Program-made: the position numbers and the translations under genes | Assembly: GCF_002813775.1 (NCBI RefSeq) | Contig: NZ_CP020371.1 | Location: forward strand, 248,001-312,000 | DNA: 64,000 bases | Direction: 5' to 3' | Source: Candidatus Thiodictyon syntrophicum | GTDB lineage: Bacteria; Pseudomonadota; Gammaproteobacteria; Chromatiales; Chromatiaceae | Part shown: piece after piece, positions 44,731 through 53,370 of the stretch | How positions within the stretch are numbered: the stretch's first letter is position 1 | Layout of the letters: every line of letters begins with the position of its first letter | The notes under the pieces: model-generated | Told to the model about the DNA's origin: nothing | The model's input: only the letters and a program-made list of their open reading frames with translations | Database searches by the model: none

Positions 44731-44812
44731 GTCGTGATCCTTGTCGGTGTTGCAGAGGACAGCGATTACGACCACGACCACGACAACGAACAGATACGGT
44801 CGCGAAATCTCC
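44731..44812. repeat. Extragenic repeat copy 2
   Basis: A diverged direct repeat of the block at 43560-43630: both have TCGTG(T/A)TC(G/C)TTGTCG at one side, TACGAC(A/C)ACGAC in the middle and GCGAAATCT at the other side. Both copies lie in the gaps either side of the GNAT gene. Confidence 0.55.
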
Positions 44813-44823
44813 GGCGTGCTGTA

Positions 44824-45663
44824 CTAGACCAGTTCCGACAACCGCAACAGGAGATTCCCGGCCACCGTCCGCCGGTACTCGGCATCGGCGCGGCCATCGA
44901 CAATGGGCGAGACGGCCTGCTGGGCCTTGGCTGCGGCCTCGCGCAGCAGGGGCAGCGACAGGTGCCGCCCGATCAGGCACCGCTCGGCCTCGGGGCAGAC
45001 CATGACGGTGGGTCCGACACTGCCCCAGGCGAGCGCCGCCCGTTCGGTTACGCCGCTGCCATTGACCTGCAACAGCGCCGCCAGACTGACTACCGAGCAG
45101 GCCAGCGCGTTGCGCAGCCCGACCTTTTCGAAGTGCTGCACAGTCCAGCCTGAGGGTTTGGGCACCCAGACGGAGCCGAGGATGGCGCCCGGTGGCAGCG
45201 CGGTCTGTCCCGGCCCGGTGATGAATTGGCGCAGTGGCATGCGGTGCGACTCGGCCGGGGTGAGCAGTTCCACCTCGGCATTCAGGGCGTAGAGTGGCGG
45301 TAGGGTATCACCGGCCGGCGATGCCGTGCAGAGATTGCCGCCCAGGGTTCCCATGTTCCGGACCAGGGGCGAACCCAATACCCGTAAGGCCGCGACCAGC
45401 ACCGGCACCTGGGTCTGCACCAGCGCCTCGGCCAGCAGCTCGGTATGGGTGCAGGCCGCGCCGAGACGCAGCCATTCGCCCCGTTCCTCCACGCCCCGCA
45501 ATTCGTCGATCCGCTCCAGATGGATCAGCGCTGGGGGCGCGAGCAGACCGGCACGGCGTTTGACCAGCAGGTCGGTGCCCCCGGCATAGACCATGGCACC
45601 GGGGGCCTGCGCCAGCGCGGCCCAAAGGTCCGACAAGGAGTGCGGGGTGAAGACCGGGATCAT
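44824..45663 (-). CDS. Xanthine dehydrogenase-family FAD-binding subunit
   Basis: The 279-residue subunit has the FAD-binding blocks of molybdopterin hydroxylases: MVYAGGTDLLVKRRAG, then GSPLVRNMGTLGGNLCTASP, and VGLRNALACSVVSLAALLQV. It passes electrons between Fe-S centres and NAD or another acceptor. Its start overlaps the stop of the Fe-S subunit (ATGA). The catalytic large subunit upstream is destroyed, so the complex cannot form from this locus. Confidence 0.9.
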   Translation of the reverse strand: MIPVFTPHSLSDLWAALAQAPGAMVYAGGTDLLVKRRAGLLAPPALIHLERIDELRGVEERGEWLRLGAACTHTELLAEALVQTQVPVLVAALRVLGSPLVRNMGTLGGNLCTASPAGDTLPPLYALNAEVELLTPAESHRMPLRQFITGPGQTALPPGAILGSVWVPKPSGWTVQHFEKVGLRNALACSVVSLAALLQVNGSGVTERAALAWGSVGPTVMVCPEAERCLIGRHLSLPLLREAAAKAQQAVSPIVDGRADAEYRRTVAGNLLLRLSELV

Positions 45664-46136
45664 GACGGCGCCTCCGCGCGCAGGACGCGGGCCGCTGCCT
45701 CCACCGCATCGATGATCATGTGATAGCCGGTGCAGCGGCAAAGGTTGCCGCTCAAACCCTCGAGGATCAGCGCCCGGCTGGGCGCCGGGTCGCGCCGCAA
45801 CAGCTCGACCACGGCCAGGATCATGCCGGGGCTGCAAAAGCCGCACTGGACCGCGCCGCAGTCGATGAAGGCCTGTTGGACCAGGTGCAGTTGCCCCGCG
45901 GGCGCCAGCCCCTCGATGGTGGTGACCTCGCGCCCCGCCAGTTGCGCCGCGAGCAACAGGCAGCTTAGGCGCGTCGCGCCGTCCACCAGGATGGTGCAGG
46001 CACCGCACTCGCCGACACCGCAGCCCTCCTTGACTCCGGTCAACCCCAGGTCCTCGCGCAACAGGTCCACGGCCCGCCGATCGGGGGCGACCTCCAGTTC
46101 CCGGGTCTCGCCATTCACCGTCAGCCTGAGCCTCAT
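45660..46136 (-). CDS. Xanthine dehydrogenase-family [2Fe-2S] subunit
   Basis: The 158-residue subunit has both Fe-S clusters: the plant-ferredoxin-type EGCGVGECGACTILVDG, followed by a later Cys, and the helical-domain pair QCGFCSPGMI and GNLCRCTGY. It is the standard small subunit of xanthine dehydrogenase-type molybdenum hydroxylases. The start overlaps the end of the large-subunit remnant by 4 bp, showing the original operon order of large, Fe-S and FAD subunits. Confidence 0.92.
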   Translation of the reverse strand: MRLRLTVNGETRELEVAPDRRAVDLLREDLGLTGVKEGCGVGECGACTILVDGATRLSCLLLAAQLAGREVTTIEGLAPAGQLHLVQQAFIDCGAVQCGFCSPGMILAVVELLRRDPAPSRALILEGLSGNLCRCTGYHMIIDAVEAAARVLRAEAPS

Positions 46137-46545
46137 GCGGCGTCTCCCCTGGACCCGGTGTGGGCCTCCAGGGCCGCCAGCACCCGCGGTGGTGTGAATG
46201 GGGCCTGATGCATCCGCACCTCCAGGGCCTGCTCGATGGCCCCGGCGATGGCCGGCAATGGCCCGTTGATACCGACCTCGCCGATGCCCTTGCTCCCGAA
46301 GGGTCCGGTCTCCTCGATGGTGGTGATCGCCAGCGCTTCGATCCGCGTGTGGGGGATGCGATAGGGACCGGCAGCGTGTTCCAGGGCCAGTTCCAAGACC
46401 TCGCCGCCGAGATGGGCATAGGCACCGGTGTCGTAATAGAGCCGGCACTCCAGTGCGTGCAGGCTCCCGTCGGCCTGCGCGCCCAGTCGGTAATGCAGTC
46501 GCGCCGCATGGCGCTTGTAGCCGGCGAGGATGCTTTCCTGTTCCT
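46133..46545 (-). pseudogene. Xanthine dehydrogenase-type large subunit, middle and C-terminal remnant
   Basis: The frame shows ESILAGYKRHAARLHYRLGA, LHALECRLYYDTGAYAHLGG and GPYRIPHTRIEALAI from the middle of the molybdopterin subunit. It passes directly into the C-terminal block ETGPFGSKGIGEVGINGPLP. Several hundred residues are missing between these, and the upstream part is cut by the IS607 element. The first 21 codons survive on the other side of that element. Confidence 0.85.
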
Positions 46546-47947
46546 AAAATTCTGAGCAAAGTTGCTCAGTGATGAAGTTAGGATTTATCCGCACTTGGTT
46601 GATAGGCGTTGCGGCCTGCAACTCAAGCCTCTTGACGCTCAGTTGCGCCGGAGAACGTGACAGCAGCACCCGTCGGACTTCCCGGTGCGGCATGTACCGC
46701 TTGATCTCCGGGTCCGCGAGCCTTGCCAGCACGTTCAGAGCCGCGTTATGGTCTGCCTGCAGAACGTCCCCGGTGACCCGGTAAAACTTGTCGCCACGGC
46801 GCTTGCCTTCCAGCAAGCCAGTAGTCGAGTCCATTTGCGACGTGAAGGAACCATTGACGAGCACATGCTCGGCATCGCGCTGCTTACACACCGAGTCCAG
46901 GGCCTCGGCGAGCACGCCTTTTGCCCATGAACTCATGCGTCTGTTGTATCGCTTCCATTGCTGCTTCCTGGCAATGGGCGAGGTCAAATCTTCGGAGACC
47001 ACCAGGGCCGCCTTATCCACGATGGAGTGCGCCGATTGATAGGCGATCGTGCGCAAGCGCTTCTTGGTGCGCACCCTTCTTGCTTCGAGCTTCTTGCGAC
47101 CCAGGTTATTAGTGAGAATCCGGTCGGCCTTGGCCTGGTGGCCGCGCTTACGGTGCTTCTTTTCCAGCGCATGAAGCTGGTTGCGCTGCTGACCGGTCTT
47201 GGCACCCGTGTCGCTATATGCCGTCAGTACGGCACCGAAGGCCTGCCCATGCGCGGCGCCGTCGGAGTCCGTGAACGCTTCGGTATAGCCCTTGTCGATC
47301 CCAAGTGCCTGGTCCTCGTGCCGGCGTCCCTCATCCTTGTCGGTCGCGTAGTGGATTTCCGTGAAGCCGTCCTTCACGCACACACGGAGGTTACTGCCGG
47401 TCAGGTCGACGTTCTTGCCATTGGACGTCGTGACCAACTGGATGTCATCACCGTACTTCTTGGCCACGCGGATCGTGATAACCAGTTGACCGTCAACAAC
47501 TTCAGACGAATGTTTATCGGAACGGACGATGAACTGGTTCGTCGTGTGACTGACGCCGTGCCGGAAGTGCTTGCGCATCTGGCGATGGAGGAAAAGGTCT
47601 TCCATCCACTGATCGGCCGTGAGTAGGGTGTAGAGCCGTTTCCGCTCGGCTGGGTCCGCGGTCCTGGCCGCGATAGCCTGTCGAACTTTGAGCTTCGCCG
47701 CCGCCTTGTATGTCAAAATATCGTTGACTACATCCTTGGTGGTTTCGTTACGCACGGTGCCGTCCACCCACAGGCCCGAATAGAGGTCTTGGGCGGTGAT
47801 GGCCTTACGGATGTCGCTAGCGGACTTGCCGACGTTGCCCAGCGCCCCGTATCGTCGCCAAATATCGGCGCGCAGGTAGCCCATCGCCTGACAGATCGGC
47901 GTGAGTTCCGGCGGGACATCGGCTTGCAGGGTGCGCGTGACCTTCAT
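46544..47947 (-). CDS. tnpB: IS607-associated TnpB (RuvC-fold RNA-guided nuclease family)
   Basis: The 467-residue protein has the RuvC catalytic triad of TnpB: Asp in ALGIDKGYTEAF, Glu in LVVSEDLTSP and Asp in LQADHNAALNVLARL. The zinc finger between the last two, normally four cysteines, is not evident; the segment reads VNGSFTSQMDSTTGLLEGKR. TnpB proteins are ancestors of Cas12 and cut DNA with an RNA made from the transposon end. Here the ORF stops at the element's edge, so such an RNA would overlap the gene end and read into the xanthine dehydrogenase remnant. The ATG overlaps the tnpA stop. Confidence 0.88.
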   Translation of the reverse strand: MKVTRTLQADVPPELTPICQAMGYLRADIWRRYGALGNVGKSASDIRKAITAQDLYSGLWVDGTVRNETTKDVVNDILTYKAAAKLKVRQAIAARTADPAERKRLYTLLTADQWMEDLFLHRQMRKHFRHGVSHTTNQFIVRSDKHSSEVVDGQLVITIRVAKKYGDDIQLVTTSNGKNVDLTGSNLRVCVKDGFTEIHYATDKDEGRRHEDQALGIDKGYTEAFTDSDGAAHGQAFGAVLTAYSDTGAKTGQQRNQLHALEKKHRKRGHQAKADRILTNNLGRKKLEARRVRTKKRLRTIAYQSAHSIVDKAALVVSEDLTSPIARKQQWKRYNRRMSSWAKGVLAEALDSVCKQRDAEHVLVNGSFTSQMDSTTGLLEGKRRGDKFYRVTGDVLQADHNAALNVLARLADPEIKRYMPHREVRRVLLSRSPAQLSVKRLELQAATPINQVRINPNFITEQLCSEF

Positions 47948-48573
47948 TCGCAAAGCGCCTTGGGTTGTGTTGCGGCACAGTCGGGGAAATCGGCCTTGAT
48001 TTCGTGCTTGTATTTGCGCAGTCCATACAGCCGGCAGGAGAAGGTGTGCACGATGGCCAGCAAATCCTCGACCATCTCCTGTTGCGGCGAGAGCGATTCC
48101 TGATTCACTACCACCACCTCGCAACCGTTATGCCTGGCGATGTGCTCGAACAGGTCGAACCCGAAGCGCATCAGCCGATCTTTATGGGCGACAAGCACTT
48201 GCCGGACCTCGCCGCGCCCGATTTGCTCCACCAGGGCGAGAAAGCGTTTGCGCTTGAAGTTCATCCCGCCGCCAATCTCGGTCATCCATTCATCCACGGC
48301 GATCCCAGCGCCCAGGCAGTAGGTCTCCATCGCCTTCACCTGAGAGGCCAAATCGTCCTTCTGACCGGCGCTCGACACGCGGCAGTACACCACCACCGCG
48401 CGCCGCTCCGGCACGCCGCCCGTCAGCAAGCGCACGTCCGCTTCGTCGAAATAGCGATGCCCGGACGGATGACGCTTGGCCACGAGCTTACCCTCGCGCT
48501 CCCAACGCCGGATCGTCGAGGGCGCTTTCCCGATCCGTTTCGCGAACTCGTTGATGCGGTAAGTTTTGCTCAC
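47944..48573 (-). CDS. tnpA: IS607 serine recombinase TnpA
   Basis: The protein of about 209 residues starts with a MerR-like helix-turn-helix (RINEFAKRIGKAPSTIRRWE, then REGKLVAKRHPSGHRYFDEA). A small serine-recombinase domain follows: VVVYCRVSSAGQKDDLASQV, with the catalytic Ser in RVSS, and VLVAHKDRLMRFGFDLFEHI. This domain order is specific to IS607 transposases. A GTG start is preferred; an upstream ATG in an AT-rich leader would add 13 residues. Confidence 0.9.
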   Translation of the reverse strand: MSKTYRINEFAKRIGKAPSTIRRWEREGKLVAKRHPSGHRYFDEADVRLLTGGVPERRAVVVYCRVSSAGQKDDLASQVKAMETYCLGAGIAVDEWMTEIGGGMNFKRKRFLALVEQIGRGEVRQVLVAHKDRLMRFGFDLFEHIARHNGCEVVVVNQESLSPQQEMVEDLLAIVHTFSCRLYGLRKYKHEIKADFPDCAATQPKALCE

Positions 48574-48623
48574 GCGAGCAATTATAGATAATAATAAATA
48601 AGAATCAAACAACAGTTAACACC

Positions 48624-48685
48624 TCCTGGCCCGTCACCTTGGCGTGGGCGTCCACGCGCGGTACGGCCAACCCGATTTCCATCAT
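48624..48685 (-). pseudogene. Xanthine dehydrogenase-type large subunit, N-terminal remnant
   Basis: MMEIGLAVPRVDAHAKVTGQE matches the start of molybdopterin hydroxylase large subunits (VPRVDAxxKVTGxA). The frame then enters the IS607 element. Its ATG overlaps the stop of the MFS gene (TGATG), so transporter and dehydrogenase were one operon. Confidence 0.8.
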
Positions 48686-49878
48686 CACGGTCGTGGGTCT
48701 CCCGGGGTCGGGCGAACGGCCAGCAGCAGGCCGAAGGCGAGGAGCAGGACCACGGCACCGCCGATAAAGAGACCGCCGATCGGCCCCCCGGCCGCCAGGA
48801 AGGCACCGCCCAGCCAGGGGCTCAGGAAAAACCCCGCATCCATCATAAAAAGCGCCAGGTTGGTGTTGACGCCGCGCAGGGCCGGCGGTGAGGCCATGAA
48901 GAGCGCCGAGTTCAGCAATGGCAGACTGACGCCGAGACAAAGCCCGTAGAAGACGGCCGACAGTGCGAGACCAGTGATGGAATCGGTCCGGGCCAGGGCG
49001 AAGAGGCATAGGGCCAGGCAGAGCGTGCTGATCCGAAGCACTGGCAACTTCGGAAACCGATCCAGGACCAGACTGCCCAAGAGTCGCGTCAGGATCAGTG
49101 TTGAAGTCGACAGGCCGAAAAAGAGCCCCACGTCGACGCCGCGGAACTGACCGGCAAAGTCCTTTATGAAATAGAATACTGAACTGTAGGCCAGATAGTA
49201 ACCGAGATTGACCAGCAGCAGCAGGGGCACCTCCGGCCGTTGCAGGTCCTCCTTGAGTTCCCGCCGACTGGGTCTTTGAGTCAGGGTCCGGTCCATGCCC
49301 GCCACCACCGCGGCCAGCCTTCGGCGACCCGCCAGCAGCAACAGGATGGCCGGGATTGAGAGCAGTGAGACCCCGGCATAGATCTGCGCCGCGCTCGCGA
49401 CCTGGGGCAGCAGCCATTCGGCCAGTGGCGGCATCAGTGCGTAAGGCAGGAGCGTGGTCAGGCTGAACAGGCTGAAGCCCTGGGCGCTCCGTCCTTCCGG
49501 GATCAACTGCACCATCAGTGTGATGCTGGCCGACACCAACAACACGAAGGTGGCCCCATGCAGGATGCGCAACAGGATCAGGCTCGGCACGCTCAGCGCC
49601 CATTGGTAGCTCAACAGGGTCATGACCAGCAGCAACAGCCCCGCCAGCAAGACCCGCGTCGCATTGGCTACACTGATCAGGGGAATCAACAGCAGGCGCA
49701 AGACGAAGGCGGTAAAGGGCTCCAGCCCCACCAGCAGCCCGCGCCATTCCGCCGGGATGCCGATCTGTCCGAGATAGCTGTAAAATCCGTAGAACACCGC
49801 GATGTTGCAAAAGGCAAAGAAAGAGATGCCCGATAGCAGGATGAATTCCGGGGACAGCAGTGATTGGGGGCGGGGCAT
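48685..49878 (-). CDS. MFS-family transporter
   Basis: The 397-residue protein has about 12 membrane helices in two halves linked by a basic loop (RRELKEDLQRPEVP near 215). Typical MFS features are the loop GIPAEWRGLLVGLEPFTAFV and ILTRLLGSLVLDRFPKLP. Substrate is unknown; genetic linkage with xanthine dehydrogenase subunits makes a purine or related heterocycle plausible. MPRPQSLL is chosen as start. Upstream lies an imperfect tandem GATAAGGGATGA repeat at about 49890-49920. Confidence 0.8.
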   Translation of the reverse strand: MPRPQSLLSPEFILLSGISFFAFCNIAVFYGFYSYLGQIGIPAEWRGLLVGLEPFTAFVLRLLLIPLISVANATRVLLAGLLLLVMTLLSYQWALSVPSLILLRILHGATFVLLVSASITLMVQLIPEGRSAQGFSLFSLTTLLPYALMPPLAEWLLPQVASAAQIYAGVSLLSIPAILLLLAGRRRLAAVVAGMDRTLTQRPSRRELKEDLQRPEVPLLLLVNLGYYLAYSSVFYFIKDFAGQFRGVDVGLFFGLSTSTLILTRLLGSLVLDRFPKLPVLRISTLCLALCLFALARTDSITGLALSAVFYGLCLGVSLPLLNSALFMASPPALRGVNTNLALFMMDAGFFLSPWLGGAFLAAGGPIGGLFIGGAVVLLLAFGLLLAVRPTPGDPRP

Positions 49879-50017
49879 GGGGGAAAGATGAGGGATAAGG
49901 GATGAGAGATAAGGGATGAATCGAGCCCGAGGCAAGTCGAAAGGTTGTAGCCTCCCGGTAGGATGGCTGGAGCGAAGCGAAACCCATCTGGTGCCGCCCG
50001 CGAAGACGCCCGACCGC

Positions 50018-51127
50018 TCACCGCGAAATCAGGGTGCGCAGGGCGGCGACGAAGCCCTCCATGACCTCCAGCCGGGCGAGGCTGACCCGAATCCAGTTGG
50101 GGAAACGGAACCCGGTCATGCTCCGGATCATGAACCCCTGGTGGAGCAGCCGGCGATAGGCCAGGGTGTCGCTCATCGGCAACTGGATCATCATGAAATT
50201 GCCCTCTCCAGCGACGTACGGCAAACCCAGCTGAGTCACTTCCTCCCGCAGCAGCCCCTTGCTCTCCCGCACCAGCGCCCGGGTGCGAGCGACATGGGCG
50301 TCGTCATCCACGGCCGCGACCGCGGCGAGCTGTGCCAGGGCATTGACCGAATAGACGATACAGGTCCGCCGGATCGCATTCACCAGGTCCAGACTGCCGG
50401 CCAGATAGCCGATCCGCAGGCCAGCCAACCCATACATCTTGGAGAAGGTCCGGAAGATCACCAGATTGGGATAATCGTCGATCAGCCCCATGCCATCCGG
50501 GAAGTCGTCGGCCTCGACGAACTCGCAATAGGCTTCATCCAGCACCACGATCCGCTCGCCCGCGACCCGCTCCAGAAAGCGCGACAAACGGTCGCGGTCC
50601 CAGTAGGTCCCGGTGGGATTGTTGGGGTTGCAGACGAACAGCACCTTGGTGCGAGCGTCGATGGCGTCGAGCATCCCCTGATCGTCGAAGCCGTGGTCTC
50701 GCAGCGGAACCAACCGGGCCTCGATGCCGGAAAAAGTCGCGAACCATTCATATACCGCGAAGGTCTTGTCCGCGGTCACGATATTGTCGCCGGGCTCGCA
50801 GAACGCCTTGATGACGAAGCCGATCACCTCATTGGCACCGTTACCGACCAGGAATTGATCGGGGTCCTTGCCGAAGCGGTTGGCCAGCCGCTGCCGCAGG
50901 TGCCAGGCATCGCCACTGGGATAGAGTGCGGCGAGCGGTGGTGAGAACCCTCGGATTGCCTCCTGCGCGGCCGGCGGTGGTCCCAGCACATTCTCGTTGT
51001 TGTTGAGCCGGTGTAGCTGCGCACAGCCGTAGAGCCGCATCAGTTCGGCATCCGGCTTGCTCGGGATATAGGGCTCGAAGCCCCGCACATAGGCCGGCAG
51101 CAAGCGATCCAGCGGCGGTGGGTTCAC
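50018..51127 (-). CDS. Histidinol-phosphate aminotransferase-like PLP enzyme
   Basis: The 369-residue fold-type I aminotransferase has FVCNPNNPTGTYWD, VLDEAYCEFVE and the PLP-lysine block FRTFSKMYGLAGLRIGYLAG. The N-terminal LHRLNNNENVLGPPPAAQEA is as in HisC-type enzymes. It is too far from any histidine genes to be assigned to that pathway. A GTG start overlaps the stop of the HATPase-GNAT gene by 4 bp, so the two are co-translated. Confidence 0.85.
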   Translation of the reverse strand: MNPPPLDRLLPAYVRGFEPYIPSKPDAELMRLYGCAQLHRLNNNENVLGPPPAAQEAIRGFSPPLAALYPSGDAWHLRQRLANRFGKDPDQFLVGNGANEVIGFVIKAFCEPGDNIVTADKTFAVYEWFATFSGIEARLVPLRDHGFDDQGMLDAIDARTKVLFVCNPNNPTGTYWDRDRLSRFLERVAGERIVVLDEAYCEFVEADDFPDGMGLIDDYPNLVIFRTFSKMYGLAGLRIGYLAGSLDLVNAIRRTCIVYSVNALAQLAAVAAVDDDAHVARTRALVRESKGLLREEVTQLGLPYVAGEGNFMMIQLPMSDTLAYRRLLHQGFMIRSMTGFRFPNWIRVSLARLEVMEGFVAALRTLISR

Positions 51128-52452
51128 GGCCTGGCCTCGGTCTCGAATTGGGCCTCGCACTGGAACACCAGCGTATCGCCCTGGCCGGCATTCGGGAGTA
51201 TCAACCGGGGCCTGAAACCGGTCGCCAGCAGCGCGGGGGTGAAGTGGCCCTGCCAGGCCTGCCCCAGGTCCATCTCGAAGAACAGGTCGTAGAATCCCTC
51301 CTGACGCAGGACCCGGACATGCGCAGACAGGTTCGCCAACGCGTCCGCGCCCCACCAGAGTGGGCGCAGTGTCACTTCACCGGCCGGGCGGTTGAATGCG
51401 GCAGTCAGCACCGAATAGGGATCGACCATCGCCCCCGACGAGGCGAGCGGGACCTGGGTGCGCGCGAAGGCCAGCCGCCGATATTCGCTGGTGAGGAAGG
51501 GCTGCACCTCGGGATGGCACCAGGCGATGGCACCGGCGTCTTCGATCAATTGGCGGTAATAGGCCGGAATCTCGGTCACTGAGCCATCGGGGGCCTGATG
51601 GTGCAGGGTGCCCAATGCCTCGAAATAGTCCGCGGGCAGATCGGGCGCCGGATAACGACAGAGCAACCCGACCGCACGGGACTTGGCCAGGCTGCCGAGC
51701 AGTCGATCGAGCAGCCGGCGCGCGATCGTCGCCGACTGCCCGAAGAGATAGGGACCATAGCACTCCACCAGCCGGTCGCCCTGCCGACGCCAGAGCAAGC
51801 CACCGCCCGGATTAGCGGCTGCGTCCACGGCGACGGCGGCCTGGTAGACCCCGGCAGCGGCCATATCGACGACCTTGCCAGTGGTGGCGAACTCCGCCGG
51901 CAGGCGTCCAGACGGCAAGGCCTGAATGCGTTGCAGCAGGAGATGAAGCTCGGCGGCGTCGGGTTCCTTGATGGTCACCGCGGGTCCCGCATCCGGGATC
52001 GGGAAGGGCGTGGCGTCCGCGGCCGGATAGGCCCTGTCCTTGCTCATCGCCAAGTGGAATTCACCGCCCTGTTGGGAAAAACGCAGCCGATCCACCATGC
52101 GGGCAGCGATCAGCAGCCCCAACTCGGCGGAAGGTTCGTCATCACCGGTGATCGAACGCGAGGTGATGTTGAAGGCCCGGAGGTCGAGGGTGTGGCTCGG
52201 CGCGGTAAAGATCACCGTCACCTCATGGCCGCCGCCCTGACACTCGATGCGCAGATCCTGGTCTGACGCCGCACCTTCGGCCAGGTAGATGAAGATCTCC
52301 TCCGCCGCCAGGGTGAGCGACAGCGCCTCCCGGTCCCCCAAGCCGAGTGCCCGGGCCGACTGTTCCACGAAGCTCGTGCATAGGGACAAGAAGCACCGCC
52401 TGAGCGTGACGGCGAGGCGCAGGGTTGCGGGCCTGGCAGGTTGAGTGTCCAT
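51124..52452 (-). CDS. RsbW-like HATPase fused to a GNAT-like domain
   Basis: The 442-residue protein has an N-terminal anti-sigma-kinase-type HATPase (about 10-140). It shows LRRCFLSLCTSFVEQSARAL, then LTLAAEEIFIYLAEGA in place of the usual N-box, and SAELGLLIAARMVDRLRFSQ as a GLGL-like segment. The rest, from about 170, resembles a GNAT-type fold with AAVAVDAAANPGGGLLWRRQ and VGLLCRYPAPDLPADYFEAL. N-box Asn is not obvious, so kinase activity is doubtful. It belongs with the STAS and SpoIIE genes 8-11 kb away in a dispersed partner-switching set. Confidence 0.75.
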   Translation of the reverse strand: MDTQPARPATLRLAVTLRRCFLSLCTSFVEQSARALGLGDREALSLTLAAEEIFIYLAEGAASDQDLRIECQGGGHEVTVIFTAPSHTLDLRAFNITSRSITGDDEPSAELGLLIAARMVDRLRFSQQGGEFHLAMSKDRAYPAADATPFPIPDAGPAVTIKEPDAAELHLLLQRIQALPSGRLPAEFATTGKVVDMAAAGVYQAAVAVDAAANPGGGLLWRRQGDRLVECYGPYLFGQSATIARRLLDRLLGSLAKSRAVGLLCRYPAPDLPADYFEALGTLHHQAPDGSVTEIPAYYRQLIEDAGAIAWCHPEVQPFLTSEYRRLAFARTQVPLASSGAMVDPYSVLTAAFNRPAGEVTLRPLWWGADALANLSAHVRVLRQEGFYDLFFEMDLGQAWQGHFTPALLATGFRPRLILPNAGQGDTLVFQCEAQFETEARP

Positions 52453-52568
52453 GAGGATCACTGACGGCCGGTTGGCGCTCAGGTAGTTGGCAGGGTGGGT
52501 GCGGCTGGGTGCCGGGGACAGAAGCCCTGACATCCGTCCGATCTCAAAGCAGCATTCGCCGACCAATC

Positions 52569-52790
52569 CTACTCCTGCGGGGCATACCCGGGCAAGCGGG
52601 CGGGCAGTTCCGCAGCGGGTCTGTATTCAGGCGCTCTCCGGTGGGAGTCTGCCAGACCTCCAGGCGGTAGAGGGTGTTGTGCGCCGCGATGCGCAGGTCC
52701 TGCACCACGACGTCGCGGTACCCCTTGAAGCGCGAACCCTCCGGCACCGCCAGGCGCGGGGGGCGCACAACGGTCTCGTGAATGGTGAGC
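52569..52790 (-). pseudogene. Transposase N-terminal fragment
   Basis: The stretch [20 protein letters not shown] with [17 protein letters not shown] looks like the N-terminus of a transposase family that starts with an FKGYxDVVVQDL block. It stops without the rest of the gene and is joined to the broken dehydrogenase copy. Family assignment is from memory of the motif and is moderate. Confidence 0.5.
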
Positions 52791-53370
52791 TGTGGGGTTC
52801 AGGTCGATCAGCTCGACCTGGCAGCCGGGGATGCGTCCCGCCAGCCAGGCGACCAGGCAGCCGAGGGTGCCGGCACCGATGACGGCGATCCGCTCCCCGA
52901 GACGGGGGCTGGCGTCCCAGAGCCCGTTGACCGCGGTCTCCAGGTTCGCGGCGAGCACCGCGCGCCCCGTCGGTACCTGTTCCGGTAGGAGGTGGAGCGC
53001 CGCCGCCGGGACCCGGTAGCGGGTCTGGTGCGGATGCAGGCAGAAGACCGTCCGCCCCAGCAGGTGCGCGGGGCCTTCCTCGACCAGGCCGACGCTGCAG
53101 TAACCGTACTTGACCGGCCCGGGAAAGTCGCCAGCTTGGAAGGGCGCGCGCATGGTCTGGTACTCACTCGGCGGTACCTCGCCGCGAAATACCAGGGACT
53201 CGGTCCCGCGGCTGATGCCGCTGTAGAGGGTGCGCACCAAGGCATCCCCGGGGGCGGGGTCCGGCAAGGGTTCGCGGCGCAGCTCGCCACGGCCCGGCTC
53301 GGTCACCCAGAAGGCGCTGGCCTGTCCCGGGGGCGGCGTCAGCCCAGCGGGTGAGCATGTGGGGCCTGTC

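Larger units (their letters stand above)
46544..48623 (-). mobile_element. IS607-family element (tnpA-tnpB)
   Basis: It contains a serine-recombinase tnpA and a tnpB with a 4-bp overlap. IS607 elements have no terminal inverted repeats and make no target duplication; the edges are set by the flanking large-subunit frames (codons for GQE on one side and ESILAGY on the other). The edges are accurate to a few bases only. Confidence 0.82.

Noticed and set aside
43560-44812. CRISPR-like array from the GACAAC repeats
   Set aside because: Units are short and degenerate, only two blocks exist, and there are no regular spacers or cas genes.
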